A stretch of 64,000 bases of DNA from Kushneria konosiri (lineage in GTDB: Bacteria; Pseudomonadota; Gammaproteobacteria; Pseudomonadales; Halomonadaceae): NCBI RefSeq assembly GCF_002155145.1, contig NZ_CP021323.1, positions 1,240,001 through 1,304,000 of the forward strand. The letters are read 5' to 3'. The notes below the pieces were generated by a model, which worked only from the letters and a program-made list of their open reading frames with translations, did not search any database and was not told where the DNA came from. The position numbers and the translations under genes were made by a program. Shown piece by piece: positions 36,132 through 44,256 of this stretch (within the stretch, counting starts at the first letter, position 1; each line of letters starts with the position of its first letter).

Positions 36132-37889
36132 ATGAGCACTTCCAGCGTCGGCGTGACGCCCTCCTTCGCCCTGATGCCCATGCTGCGCGCGCTGGTGCCC
36201 ACCCTTTCAAGGCTGATAACGCTGGCCGGGGTGGTCGTGCTGGTGGGGCTTCTGCCCTGGCTTTCCGGGCGTGATCCGGCGCTGAGCATCCTGCGCGCCC
36301 GCGCCGGGGATCAAAATCCAACGCCCGAGGCGCTGGACTCGATTCGTGCCCAGCTCGGGCTCGATATGGGCCCGTGGGAGAAACTCGGCCACTGGCTATC
36401 CAATCTTTTACACGGCGATGCCGGCGTGTCATGGATTTCGGGCGGGCCGGTACTGCCGGGTATGCTCGAGGCCACCGGGGTCTCGCTGACGTTGATGCTG
36501 GCCGCTCTGCTGGTGGCACTGGTGACCACCGCGGCGCTGTGCGTGACGGCCGTGCGTCGTGGTCTGAGCGGCGAGCCTGCGCCCACGTCCGGTGCGCTGG
36601 GAGCAACCCTCACGGCGCTGCCGGAATTCCTGCTCGCCGCGATCCTGCTGGTGATCTTCGCGGCCGGACTCAACTGGCTGCCGCCCTACGGCTGGGGCGA
36701 GATACGCCATCTGGTGCTGCCGGCACTGGCGCTCGGTCTGCCGGCCGGCGGGCTTCTGGGGCGGTTGTTCAGCGACGGGCTGACCGCCGGTTTTTCCGAG
36801 CGCTGGGTGGCGACCTGGCACGTGGCGGGCTTTGGCCGGCGGCGCATCGCACTCGCGGTACTCAAGCGCATCCTGCCCAGCCTGCTGCCGCAGGTGGGGC
36901 TGGTGATCGTCGGGCTGACCGGCGGGGCGATTGCCGTCGAGCAGGTGTTCTCGATTCCGGGGCTCGGGCGGGCGACGCTGGGGGCGGCCTCGGCGCAGGA
37001 TCTGCCGGCGCTTCAGACCGGTATCCTGCTATTGCTGATCATGGCCGTAGTGCTGGGCGGGGCAGCCGAGCTTGGACGAACGCTGCTGCTGGGACGTACC
37101 CTGCGTGCCGGGGCCGTGCCGGTCTCGCGTCATGAGTCTTGTCGCGGGCGCTGGCCGTGGCTGGTGCCCTCGGTGGTGGTCCTGTTGCTGGTGCTTGTTA
37201 TCGCTGCCGGCATCACGCGCGACCCGCTGGCGTCCCAGTATCTGCGCCTGCAGACGCCGAGCCTTGACCTGCCGCTGGGGGCCGATGGCACCGGGCGCGA
37301 CATTCTCGCCCGCGTCAGCCATGGGGCGCTGTCCACCATGGGTATGGCGCTGCTGGTGGTGTCGATCACTTTCGTGCTGGGTGTGGTGATCGGTCTGATG
37401 CCGCGGCTGGCGGCCGGGCCGATCGAGGTCACCAACGCTACCCCGCCGGTCATTGCCGGACTGGTGGTGGCGGGGCTCATGGGGCCAAGCGCCAGTGGCG
37501 CCATCATTGCGGTCACGCTGGTGAGCTGGGCACCGCTGGCAGCCCACACGGCGGCGCTGGTGACCGAGGTGCAGGGTCAGGCGCATGTGCGCATTACCCC
37601 GATGCTGGGGGTGGGGCGAGTGCGCCTTTTGAGCCGCTATCTTCTGCCTGCAGTGATCGGCCCGGTCTTTCGTCACGCCATGCTGCGCCTGCCCGGTATC
37701 GCGCTGGCGCTTGCCGCGCTGGGCTTTCTGGGGCTCGGGCCGCGGCCGCCTGCGCCCGAGTGGGGGCTGCTGCTGGCTGAGGGCATTCCCTATCTGGAAC
37801 GCGCCCCCTGGGCGGTGCTGGTGCCTTCGCTGGCGCTGGTGTTGATGTCGGTGCTGGCTGTGTCGCTGTCGAGTCTCTGGCGGCGTTAA
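36132..37889 (+). CDS. Fused ABC permease (DppB-like plus DppC-like halves)
   Basis: 585 residues, where dipeptide/nickel permeases are normally two proteins of ~310. The N-terminal half (to ~335) looks like DppB/NikB: N-terminal anchor, RAQLGLDMGPWEKLGHWLSNLLHGDAGVS in outline, and EQVFSIPGLGRATLGAA (the EAA-type coupling region). The C-terminal half (~345-585) looks like DppC/NikC, with LPLGADGTGRDILARVSHGALST and LGLGPRPPAPEWGLLLAEG, another conserved end segment. No stop or frameshift lies between. 10 bases after the binding-protein gene. Confidence 0.87.
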   Translation: MSTSSVGVTPSFALMPMLRALVPTLSRLITLAGVVVLVGLLPWLSGRDPALSILRARAGDQNPTPEALDSIRAQLGLDMGPWEKLGHWLSNLLHGDAGVSWISGGPVLPGMLEATGVSLTLMLAALLVALVTTAALCVTAVRRGLSGEPAPTSGALGATLTALPEFLLAAILLVIFAAGLNWLPPYGWGEIRHLVLPALALGLPAGGLLGRLFSDGLTAGFSERWVATWHVAGFGRRRIALAVLKRILPSLLPQVGLVIVGLTGGAIAVEQVFSIPGLGRATLGAASAQDLPALQTGILLLLIMAVVLGGAAELGRTLLLGRTLRAGAVPVSRHESCRGRWPWLVPSVVVLLLVLVIAAGITRDPLASQYLRLQTPSLDLPLGADGTGRDILARVSHGALSTMGMALLVVSITFVLGVVIGLMPRLAAGPIEVTNATPPVIAGLVVAGLMGPSASGAIIAVTLVSWAPLAAHTAALVTEVQGQAHVRITPMLGVGRVRLLSRYLLPAVIGPVFRHAMLRLPGIALALAALGFLGLGPRPPAPEWGLLLAEGIPYLERAPWAVLVPSLALVLMSVLAVSLSSLWRR

Positions 37890-37921
37890 TAAATTTTTTC
37901 ATTTTACAGACAGGGTGCCGA

Positions 37922-38398
37922 TTAACGATTGCCGACTGTATTAACTACAGTTGCGCCGCTACATTTTTTGTCAATTAAATATTCTTCCAATGCTGATGCG
38001 AAATATCGAGGTAAAGGGCCGTTTACCGGAATGGCCAAAATGGCTTCAAGTAAAAATTTATGATTACCCAGTTTATAAATACCTTCTTTCCTGTAAGGAA
38101 TTAGATGGTTCCATATACGGTAACCAATATTTTGGCTAGAAGCCTTGCCTATATAAATTCCTGGTTGGCCTGGAGGTTCCGGGCTTCTACCACACAATAC
38201 ATATACTCCTGGAGAGTCCTTGCTGGGCCAATGCTGATCGGCCCATTTGCAATTCCATATGATCGAGAAGTTGGCCGGGTTTTCGATATCTATCGGGCTT
38301 AATTCAAAGGGTTCCTTTAGATGCTGGTTAAAGTTGGCAAGGTGCAGGTTAATTTCTTTAATTATATTTTCGTAGCGATTTTTAATCTCGTCATTCAT
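37922..38398 (-). CDS. Small GIY-YIG-like nuclease-fold protein
   Basis: 158 residues, noticeably AT-richer than neighbours. The middle reads SPGVYVLCG (GIY-like strand) and PGIYIGKASSQNIGYRIWNHL (YIG-like strand plus the Arg helix), and a Glu in SALEEYLIDKK fits the metal-binding Glu of the GIY-YIG fold. Function unknown; members act in repair, restriction and mobile elements. It is antisense to the ABC operon and alone. Ribosome site is weak, so the start is approximate. Confidence 0.6.
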   Translation of the reverse strand: MNDEIKNRYENIIKEINLHLANFNQHLKEPFELSPIDIENPANFSIIWNCKWADQHWPSKDSPGVYVLCGRSPEPPGQPGIYIGKASSQNIGYRIWNHLIPYRKEGIYKLGNHKFLLEAILAIPVNGPLPRYFASALEEYLIDKKCSGATVVNTVGNR

Positions 38399-38677
38399 GG
38401 CTTTTCTGCAAAGTACCTGGGTGCTGGATGTAAACTTTTTTAGTTTGATTTTCTTTAAAGAAACGTTTGATAATCTGGCGAGTTATGTTGTTTTACCATG
38501 ATAATAAAACTGTCCGTACTCGCAATTCGTTCAGAAGATATTATATAAATTTTAACGCTATGGAATTCCAGGGCAGTGGTCCGGGCGGCCCGGGGTGGGA
38601 AAATGAGTGCGGGACTGGTCAGCTTTATCCTGTCCGGCTAGTCTGACGGGCCCTACCCTGTGACTGGAGCGCTATTC
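38399..38677. other. AT-rich intergenic stretch
   Basis: 279 bases between the GIY-YIG-like gene and the cyclophilin gene. The left ~170 bases are AT-rich like that gene. No coding region, repeat or RNA gene was seen. GGAG at 38666-38669 is the ribosome site of the next gene. Confidence 0.5.
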
Positions 38678-39244
38678 ATGCTGAAACCGTTACTGCGCGG
38701 CTGCCTGCTGGCGCTGCCGCTGTTCTCCTCCCTGGCGCTGGCCGATGCCGAGCATCCGCACGTCGAAATCCGCACCAGCCAGGGCAATATCGAGCTGGAG
38801 CTCGATGCCACGGCAGCACCCAACACGGTGGAGAACTTCCTGCGCTACGCCAATGAGGACTTCTATCAGGGCACCGTGTTTCACCGCGTCATTGATGGCT
38901 TCATGATTCAGGGCGGTGGCATGACCGCCGACATGGCGTCCAAAGAGACCCATGATCCCATCGCGCTGGAAGAAAGCGGGCTCAAGAACACCCGCGGCAC
39001 CATTGCCATGGCGCGCACCAGCCAGCCGGATTCGGCCACCAGCCAGTTCTTCATCAACCTGGTTGACAATCAGGCGCTCGATTACCGCAATCTCTATGAA
39101 CCCGGCTACACCGTGTTTGGTCATGTGGTGTCGGGCATGGATGTGGTCGATGCCATTGCCGGGGCACCGACCGGCCGTCGCGGGCCCTACGCCGATGTGC
39201 CCAGCAACCCGATCACCATTTTGTCGGTCGAACGACTGGATTGA
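38678..39244 (+). CDS. ppiA: Periplasmic peptidyl-prolyl cis-trans isomerase (cyclophilin, PpiA-like)
   Basis: 188 residues. Signal peptide MLKPLLRGCLLALPLFSSLA with a likely cleavage after ALA (~28). Cyclophilin core: APNTVENFLRYAN, GTVFHRVIDGFMIQGGG (catalytic Arg in FHRV), and MARTSQPDSATSQFFINL. Speeds proline isomerisation of exported proteins. Start fixed by GGAG at 38666-38669 and by the signal peptide. Confidence 0.92.
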   Translation: MLKPLLRGCLLALPLFSSLALADAEHPHVEIRTSQGNIELELDATAAPNTVENFLRYANEDFYQGTVFHRVIDGFMIQGGGMTADMASKETHDPIALEESGLKNTRGTIAMARTSQPDSATSQFFINLVDNQALDYRNLYEPGYTVFGHVVSGMDVVDAIAGAPTGRRGPYADVPSNPITILSVERLD

Positions 39245-39260
39245 TGCACCCCTGACATGA

Positions 39261-39300
39261 CGGCCCGGAATGCCTGCCCAGGGCTTCCGGGCCGTTTTTT
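39261..39300 (+). terminator. Rho-independent terminator after ppiA
   Basis: 10-bp stem (39261-39270 with 39285-39294), 14-base loop, then TTTTTT. Sixteen bases after the stop codon. Confidence 0.88.
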
Positions 39301-39379
39301 GTGGCTCATCACAAGGGCGTGTACGCGGTGTGTCTCGAAGCTGCGATGATGGTCACTCGAATCATCACGAGGGCGGTAC

Positions 39380-40147
39380 ATGAGACTTCAGGGACAGCGG
39401 GCCGTGGTGACCGGGGCTGCCAGCGGCATCGGGCTTGCCACGGTCGAGCGTTTTCTCATTGAAGGGGCAAGCGTGGCACTGCTGGATCAGGACGCGCCTG
39501 CCCTGATCCGAGAGGGCACCCGGCTGGGGCGGACGTATCCCGGCAGGGTTCATGTCGAGACGGTGGACGTGGCCGATCATGATGCCGTCAGAGGCGTCAT
39601 GGCCTCTTCGCTCGACGCTCTGGGCGGGATCGATATCCTGGTCAACGCCGCCGGCGTCAACGTTTTCGCCGACCCGCTGGCGGTGGATGCCGAGCTCTGG
39701 CAGCGCTGTCTTTCGATCAATCTGGAAGGCGCCTGGCACTGCATTCAGGCGCTGTTGCCGTCGATGCTTTCGCAGTCGCGCGGCCATGTGGTCAACATCG
39801 CCTCGGTCCATGGGCATCGGATCATTCCCGGGGCCTTTCCCTATCCGGTGGCCAAGCACGGCCTGATCGGGCTGACCCGTTCGCTGGGCATTGAATACGC
39901 GGCCCGGGGCATTCGGGTCAATTCGATTTCGCCTGGGCTGATTGCAACGCCCTCCGCGCAGGCCTGGCTTGACGGATTGAGCGAGGCAGAGCGGTTGCAA
40001 CAGATCGAGCTTTTGCCCTGCAAGCGCTTTGGCGACGCCAAAGAGGTGGCCGCCACGGCGCTGTTTCTGGCCGGTGACGAGGCGCGTTTTATCAATGCCA
40101 CCGACATTCTCATCGACGGCGGGCGCAGCCAGGTCTATCACCTCTAA
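39380..40147 (+). CDS. Short-chain dehydrogenase/reductase
   Basis: 255 residues, classical SDR. Glycine motif TGAASGIGLAT (~12-22), NAAG (~87-90), catalytic Ser in NIASVHG and YxxxK in YPVAKHG (~152-156), and the C-terminal FLAGDEARFINATDILIDGGRS. The sugar/3-oxoacyl dehydrogenase branch is likely; substrate unknown. Convergent with hmp. Confidence 0.88.
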   Translation: MRLQGQRAVVTGAASGIGLATVERFLIEGASVALLDQDAPALIREGTRLGRTYPGRVHVETVDVADHDAVRGVMASSLDALGGIDILVNAAGVNVFADPLAVDAELWQRCLSINLEGAWHCIQALLPSMLSQSRGHVVNIASVHGHRIIPGAFPYPVAKHGLIGLTRSLGIEYAARGIRVNSISPGLIATPSAQAWLDGLSEAERLQQIELLPCKRFGDAKEVAATALFLAGDEARFINATDILIDGGRSQVYHL

Positions 40148-40185
40148 ATCTCACCCCGCCGTCGATCGGTCTTCCCTTTGGGCCG

Positions 40186-41364
40186 TCAGTGCAGCTGACC
40201 GGAGGGGCCGAAATACTCGAAATGACGATATGGCGTGTCGATGCCCAGTGCCGCCAGAGCGCTGTCCACATCACGCATGAAACCGGTCGGGCCGGTAAAA
40301 TAGCAGCTCGGTGTCACGTCGCGCGGCATATAGTCGGCCAGCAGGGCGCGGTTAATGATGCCGCGATGGCGCCGTTCATCGGTCGTTGTCGGATCGCTGT
40401 AGACGTAGCGGTAGATGAGCTGGCTACCGTACTGCTCGGCCATCGCCTTGAGAGACTCATGAAAGGCATGCACCCGGGCGTTGCGCGTGCCATGCAGATA
40501 GATGACCTGACGCCCGGCATCGAGTGCCTGGGCCATCAGCGAGAGCATCGGGGTCTGACCGACACCGGCGCTGATCAGCATGACCGGTGCTTCGCGATCA
40601 TCGAGCACCATGTCACCCACCGGCGCCAGCAGGCGGACATGATCGCCGACCTTCATATGATCATGCAGGTGGCGGCTCGCGCGGCCCTGGCCTTCACGCT
40701 TGACCGAAATTCGGTAGACATCGTCGCCCGGCCGCGAGGTCAGGCTGTACTGGCGCAGGGCCTGTTCGCCGTCGATGTCGAGTGCCACGCCCAGATACTG
40801 CCCCGGCTGGAAGGTGCGCACCGGGTGCTCATCCAGCGGCTTGAAGTAAAACGACACAATCTCCTCGCTTTCCGCCACGCGATCGGCGAGATAGAAGTCC
40901 CGCTCGCCGCGCCAGCCACCCGGCGCCTCTTCAAGCACACGGTAGGTGGCCTCCTCGGCGTCGATCAGCCGCTCGGCGAATTCCCAGTAGAGCCCGCTCC
41001 AGGCGTCAAGGATCTCGGCGGTGACGGCATCGCCCAGCACCTTGCCGATCGCTGCCATCAGGCATTCGGCGACAATGGTGTATTGATCGGGCTGCAGATT
41101 GATCGCCACATGCTTGTTGACGATCGGGCGCATGAGTCGCTCCAGCGCTTCCGGGTCGTTGCGGTTGAGTGCGTAGGCGACCACCGAGCGGGCCAGCGCG
41201 CGGGGCTGCTCGCCGGTCTGCTGATGACGCATGTTGAACATCGAGCGCACGTGCGGGTAGCGCTCGAACATCAGCGGATAAAAGGTGCTGGCGATGGTTT
41301 CGGCGTTTTCGGCCACGACCGGGGCCGTGGCGTTGATGAGATCAAGCTGCTTCTGGTTAAGCAT
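40186..41364 (-). CDS. hmp: Flavohaemoprotein Hmp, nitric oxide dioxygenase
   Basis: Oxidises NO to nitrate using O2 and NAD(P)H. 392 residues. Globin domain (1-140) with NKHVAINLQPDQY carrying the proximal His (~85) and FNMRHQQTGEQP with the distal region; FAD domain with RQYSLTSRPGDD; NAD domain with ISAGVGQTPMLSLM and the C-terminal HFEYFGP. ATG 41364 chosen because it opens the globin domain. Divergent from norR, with a sigma-54 promoter upstream, so NO-induced expression by NorR is expected. Confidence 0.95.
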   Translation of the reverse strand: MLNQKQLDLINATAPVVAENAETIASTFYPLMFERYPHVRSMFNMRHQQTGEQPRALARSVVAYALNRNDPEALERLMRPIVNKHVAINLQPDQYTIVAECLMAAIGKVLGDAVTAEILDAWSGLYWEFAERLIDAEEATYRVLEEAPGGWRGERDFYLADRVAESEEIVSFYFKPLDEHPVRTFQPGQYLGVALDIDGEQALRQYSLTSRPGDDVYRISVKREGQGRASRHLHDHMKVGDHVRLLAPVGDMVLDDREAPVMLISAGVGQTPMLSLMAQALDAGRQVIYLHGTRNARVHAFHESLKAMAEQYGSQLIYRYVYSDPTTTDERRHRGIINRALLADYMPRDVTPSCYFTGPTGFMRDVDSALAALGIDTPYRHFEYFGPSGQLH

Positions 41365-41401
41365 GGCGTGCTCCTGGCGAAGGGTTGACCCTTCTGACAG
41401 C

Positions 41402-41416
41402 GCAAGCGCCGTGCCA
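41402..41416 (-). promoter_or_regulatory. Sigma-54 (-24/-12) promoter of hmp
   Basis: Minus strand TGGCAC-GGCGC-TTGC, an exact match to the sigma-54 core TGGCAC-N5-TTGC. It lies ~40 bases before the hmp start codon, correctly oriented. Confidence 0.8.
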
Positions 41417-41528
41417 AGGGAGACCGAATGCGACCGGTTGCCACACGCTACCGGCCTTAAAGCCCGTGTCAGGCGGCTTTCTTCCAGGTGAGGCAGCAAT
41501 GCCCGGTGGCATCATGCGTCGCGTCATG

Positions 41529-41563
41529 GTCATAATGACGATGATGCATGGTGTCAAAATGAC
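41529..41563. promoter_or_regulatory. Two NorR enhancer sites
   Basis: GTCATAATGAC (41529-41539) and GTCAAAATGAC (41553-41563), each fitting the NorR core GT-N7-AC and centred 24 bp apart. They lie ~115-150 bp upstream of the hmp -24/-12 element, a normal enhancer distance, and just ahead of norR itself. Confidence 0.75.
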
Positions 41564-41587
41564 CATACGACAGGCCGGAGTGTCGAT

Positions 41588-43150
41588 ATGACCATCTTTT
41601 CAAGAGCGCTGCGGGATCTGCTGGCCGCCCTGAGTGACGGCAAGGGTTTTGATGCGCTGCATCCGCAGTGGTCGCGGCTGCTGGCGGCGCTGGTCGGCCA
41701 CTATCCGGCCGATGCCAGCACGCTGATGGTCAGCGTCGAAGGCGGGCTTCAGCCGGTGGCGGTGCTGGGTATGGGCCACGAAGTCTGTGGTCGGCGCTTT
41801 CAGCTCAATGCTCACCCAAGGCTGGCCGCTATTGCTGCCCATCCAGGCGTCTGTCGTTTCCCGTGTGATTGTACTCTGCCGGACCCCTTCGATGGCCTGC
41901 TTGATGCCGACCTGACCCATGTTCATGACTGCATGGGCGTGGCGCTGCGCGACGGTGACCGGCTGCTGGGCATGCTGACGCTGGATGCCCTGATCCCTCA
42001 GCAGATGCTCGGCATCGATGACGAGGAGTTGATGGCCGCCGCCGAGCTTTTGGCCACCTGTCTGCGTCTGACCGGCCAGCTCGAGGACACCCGCTCCAGG
42101 CTCAACCAGGTGCTGTCATCAGATCAGAGTGCGTCACTGCACACCCCTGGCTGGCGCAGCCCGGCCATGACCCGGCTTCATGAAAGCATGGCACTGGTGG
42201 CTCCCACCGATCTGAGCGTACTGCTGCACGGCGAAACCGGCGTGGGCAAGGAGCATCTGACTCGCCACCTGCATGAGCGTTCACGCCGTGCCAGCGGCCC
42301 ACTGGTTCGGGTCAACTGCGCCACGCTGCCCGAATCACTGATTGAAAGCGCGCTGTTTGGCCATCGACGCGGCGCCTTCTCGGGCGCCAATCGTGACCAT
42401 CGCGGCCACTTTGCCATGGCCGATGGTGGCACCCTGATGCTCGATGAAATCGGTGAACTGCCGCTGTCACAGCAGCCGCGATTGCTGCGCGTGCTGCAGG
42501 AGGGCGAGATTCAGCCGCTGGGCAGCGATCAGCCAATAAAGGTGGATGTGCGACTGGTGGCCGTCACCAACCGTGATCTGGCCGAGGAAGTTGCCGCAGG
42601 GCGCTTTCGTGAGGATCTTTATCACCGATTGAGCGTCTTTCCGCTGCGCATTCCGTCGCTGCGTGAACGTCGCGAAGACATCCTGCTGCTGGCCGGGCAT
42701 TTTCTGGAGGACAATCGGGTGCGTCTCGGGCTTGCCAATCTGCGGCTGGACATCGGCGCCGAGCAGGCACTGCTGGCCTGGCACTGGCCCGGCAACGTGC
42801 GCGAGCTTGAACACACCCTGAGCCGAGCGGCCCTGCGTGCCATGGGCGAGGCACGTTCGGAATCGCGCCGGTCGGCCGTGGTCTGCATCGGCGTCAGACA
42901 TCTGGACCTGCCCCTCGAGGCGGCGACAGGAAGCGCCAGGCCGCTGGTCGCCAGTTTATCCACATCCTCACACTTTCAACCGGCTGTGGATAACGCGCTC
43001 TCCCTGCGAGAAGCCACTGATACCTTCCAACGCCATCACATCGAACAGGTACTGATGGCACACGATTACAACTGGGCTGCCAGCGCCCGGGCGCTCGATC
43101 TGGACAGCGCCAACCTGCACCGGCTTGGCCGGCGACTGGGGCTTAAATAG
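41588..43150 (+). CDS. norR: NO-sensing sigma-54 activator NorR
   Basis: 520 residues. N-terminal GAF domain (~15-170) for the NO-sensing iron, AAA+ domain with Walker A GETGVGKEH (~218-226), sigma-54 contact loop GAFSGA (usually GAFTGA), Walker B LMLDEIGEL, and a C-terminal Fis-type helix-turn-helix (YNWAASARALDLDSANLHRLGRRLG in outline). Divergent hmp with sigma-54 promoter supports NorR over other activators of this class. GGAG at 41576-41579 precedes the ATG. Confidence 0.92.
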   Translation: MTIFSRALRDLLAALSDGKGFDALHPQWSRLLAALVGHYPADASTLMVSVEGGLQPVAVLGMGHEVCGRRFQLNAHPRLAAIAAHPGVCRFPCDCTLPDPFDGLLDADLTHVHDCMGVALRDGDRLLGMLTLDALIPQQMLGIDDEELMAAAELLATCLRLTGQLEDTRSRLNQVLSSDQSASLHTPGWRSPAMTRLHESMALVAPTDLSVLLHGETGVGKEHLTRHLHERSRRASGPLVRVNCATLPESLIESALFGHRRGAFSGANRDHRGHFAMADGGTLMLDEIGELPLSQQPRLLRVLQEGEIQPLGSDQPIKVDVRLVAVTNRDLAEEVAAGRFREDLYHRLSVFPLRIPSLRERREDILLLAGHFLEDNRVRLGLANLRLDIGAEQALLAWHWPGNVRELEHTLSRAALRAMGEARSESRRSAVVCIGVRHLDLPLEAATGSARPLVASLSTSSHFQPAVDNALSLREATDTFQRHHIEQVLMAHDYNWAASARALDLDSANLHRLGRRLGLK

Positions 43151-43177
43151 GTCGTCGCCGGCGCCCGGAAAGAATCA

Positions 43178-43193
43178 TGTTTCACGTGAAACA
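43178..43193. other. parS centromere-like site (ParB binding)
   Basis: TGTTTCACGTGAAACA, the canonical 16-bp perfect parS palindrome; with flanks it extends to 20 bp (43176-43195). It sits in the 71-base gap between convergent norR and a LysR gene. ParB loads here to segregate the origin region. parS sites cluster near oriC, so the window is probably origin-proximal. Confidence 0.9.
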
Positions 43194-43221
43194 TGGCCGC
43201 CTCTGGTTCCGATCGACGGGT

Positions 43222-44118
43222 TCATTGATGGAATCGGGCTGCCTGAAGGAAGGTCTCCGTCGCCGGTGTTGTTTTACGTGTGGCCAGCATCAGCGCAAAG
43301 GTACTCTCCAGACCCTGAATCGGAAAGTAGCGGATACGATCGCTTCTGAAACCCTGCATGCTCTCGGGCACAATGGAGACGCCCGCTCCCGCTGCGACCA
43401 GTGACAGCACGGCATGCATGCCATGGGCCTCCTGAACCACTGTCGGCACGAATCCGGCATGGGCACACAGCCGAAAGACCTGTAGATGAAAGCCGCGTCC
43501 TTCCAGCATCGGCCAGAGAATGAAGGGCTCGTCGGCCAGCACCTCAAGGGTCGGTTCGGTCCCCATGACCAGCGGATGATGAACCGGTAGCGCCATGCAA
43601 AGGCGGTCCTGATCAAAGTCGGCAAGTTCAAGGTCGCTGGCATCGGCCAGAGGCGGAATGAGGATGCCTATATCCAGCCTGTCTTCCCGAAGGGCTGCCA
43701 GTTGAGCGGTCGTAGTGGCTTCACGAAGCTCCAGTCGAATGTCTGGGAAGCCCCTGCGAAAGTTGCTCAGAATCTCCGGCAGCCGACCGTAAAGCGCACT
43801 GCCAACGTAGCCCAGCCTTACTGTACCGGTGCGCCCGTCAGCGATGTCACGGGTGACGGAAACGGCGTGCGTCGCCTGCTCAAGCTTGCGTTTGGCTTCT
43901 TCCAGAAAGACCTGCCCGGCGGTCGTCAGGCCCAGCACTCGCTGGCCGCGTTCGATCAGAACCACACCGAGCGTTTCTTCAAGTCTTCGAATGGCATGCG
44001 TCAGCGGCGGCTGTGACATGTTCAGGCGTTGCGCCGCACGATGGAAATGACGCTCCTCGGCCACGGCAATGTATTGCTCCAGCGCACGAAGGTTGAGACG
44101 AATGGGGCTATTGGTCAC
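43222..44118 (-). CDS. LysR-family transcriptional regulator
   Basis: 298 residues. N-terminal helix-turn-helix (LRALEQYIAVAEERHFHRAAQRLNMSQPPLTHAIRRLE in outline, ~10-47), of the CatM/BenM-like branch, then the ligand-binding domain from ~95. It diverges from an SDR gene, with a perfect LysR-type palindrome between, so the SDR is the probable target. Inducer unknown. Confidence 0.88.
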   Translation of the reverse strand: MTNSPIRLNLRALEQYIAVAEERHFHRAAQRLNMSQPPLTHAIRRLEETLGVVLIERGQRVLGLTTAGQVFLEEAKRKLEQATHAVSVTRDIADGRTGTVRLGYVGSALYGRLPEILSNFRRGFPDIRLELREATTTAQLAALREDRLDIGILIPPLADASDLELADFDQDRLCMALPVHHPLVMGTEPTLEVLADEPFILWPMLEGRGFHLQVFRLCAHAGFVPTVVQEAHGMHAVLSLVAAGAGVSIVPESMQGFRSDRIRYFPIQGLESTFALMLATRKTTPATETFLQAARFHQ

Positions 44119-44152
44119 TGATCGCTCCCTGACTTAAACCGATGTCCGGCCA

Positions 44153-44175
44153 TTTGATATCGCTTCTGTATCAAA
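44153..44175. promoter_or_regulatory. LysR-type operator between the LysR and SDR genes
   Basis: TTTGATA-N9-TATCAAA, perfect 7-bp arms with the T-N11-A core of LysR sites. A second repeat CTCCAA-N5-TTGGAG lies at 44182-44198. Confidence 0.65.
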
Positions 44176-44256
44176 ACGCCACTCCAACAGTATTGGAGCT
44201 ATCGAAATGCGCGCCCTATTGTCGTCTCATCTTGCATCTGAAAGGAGGCAGTGAGG

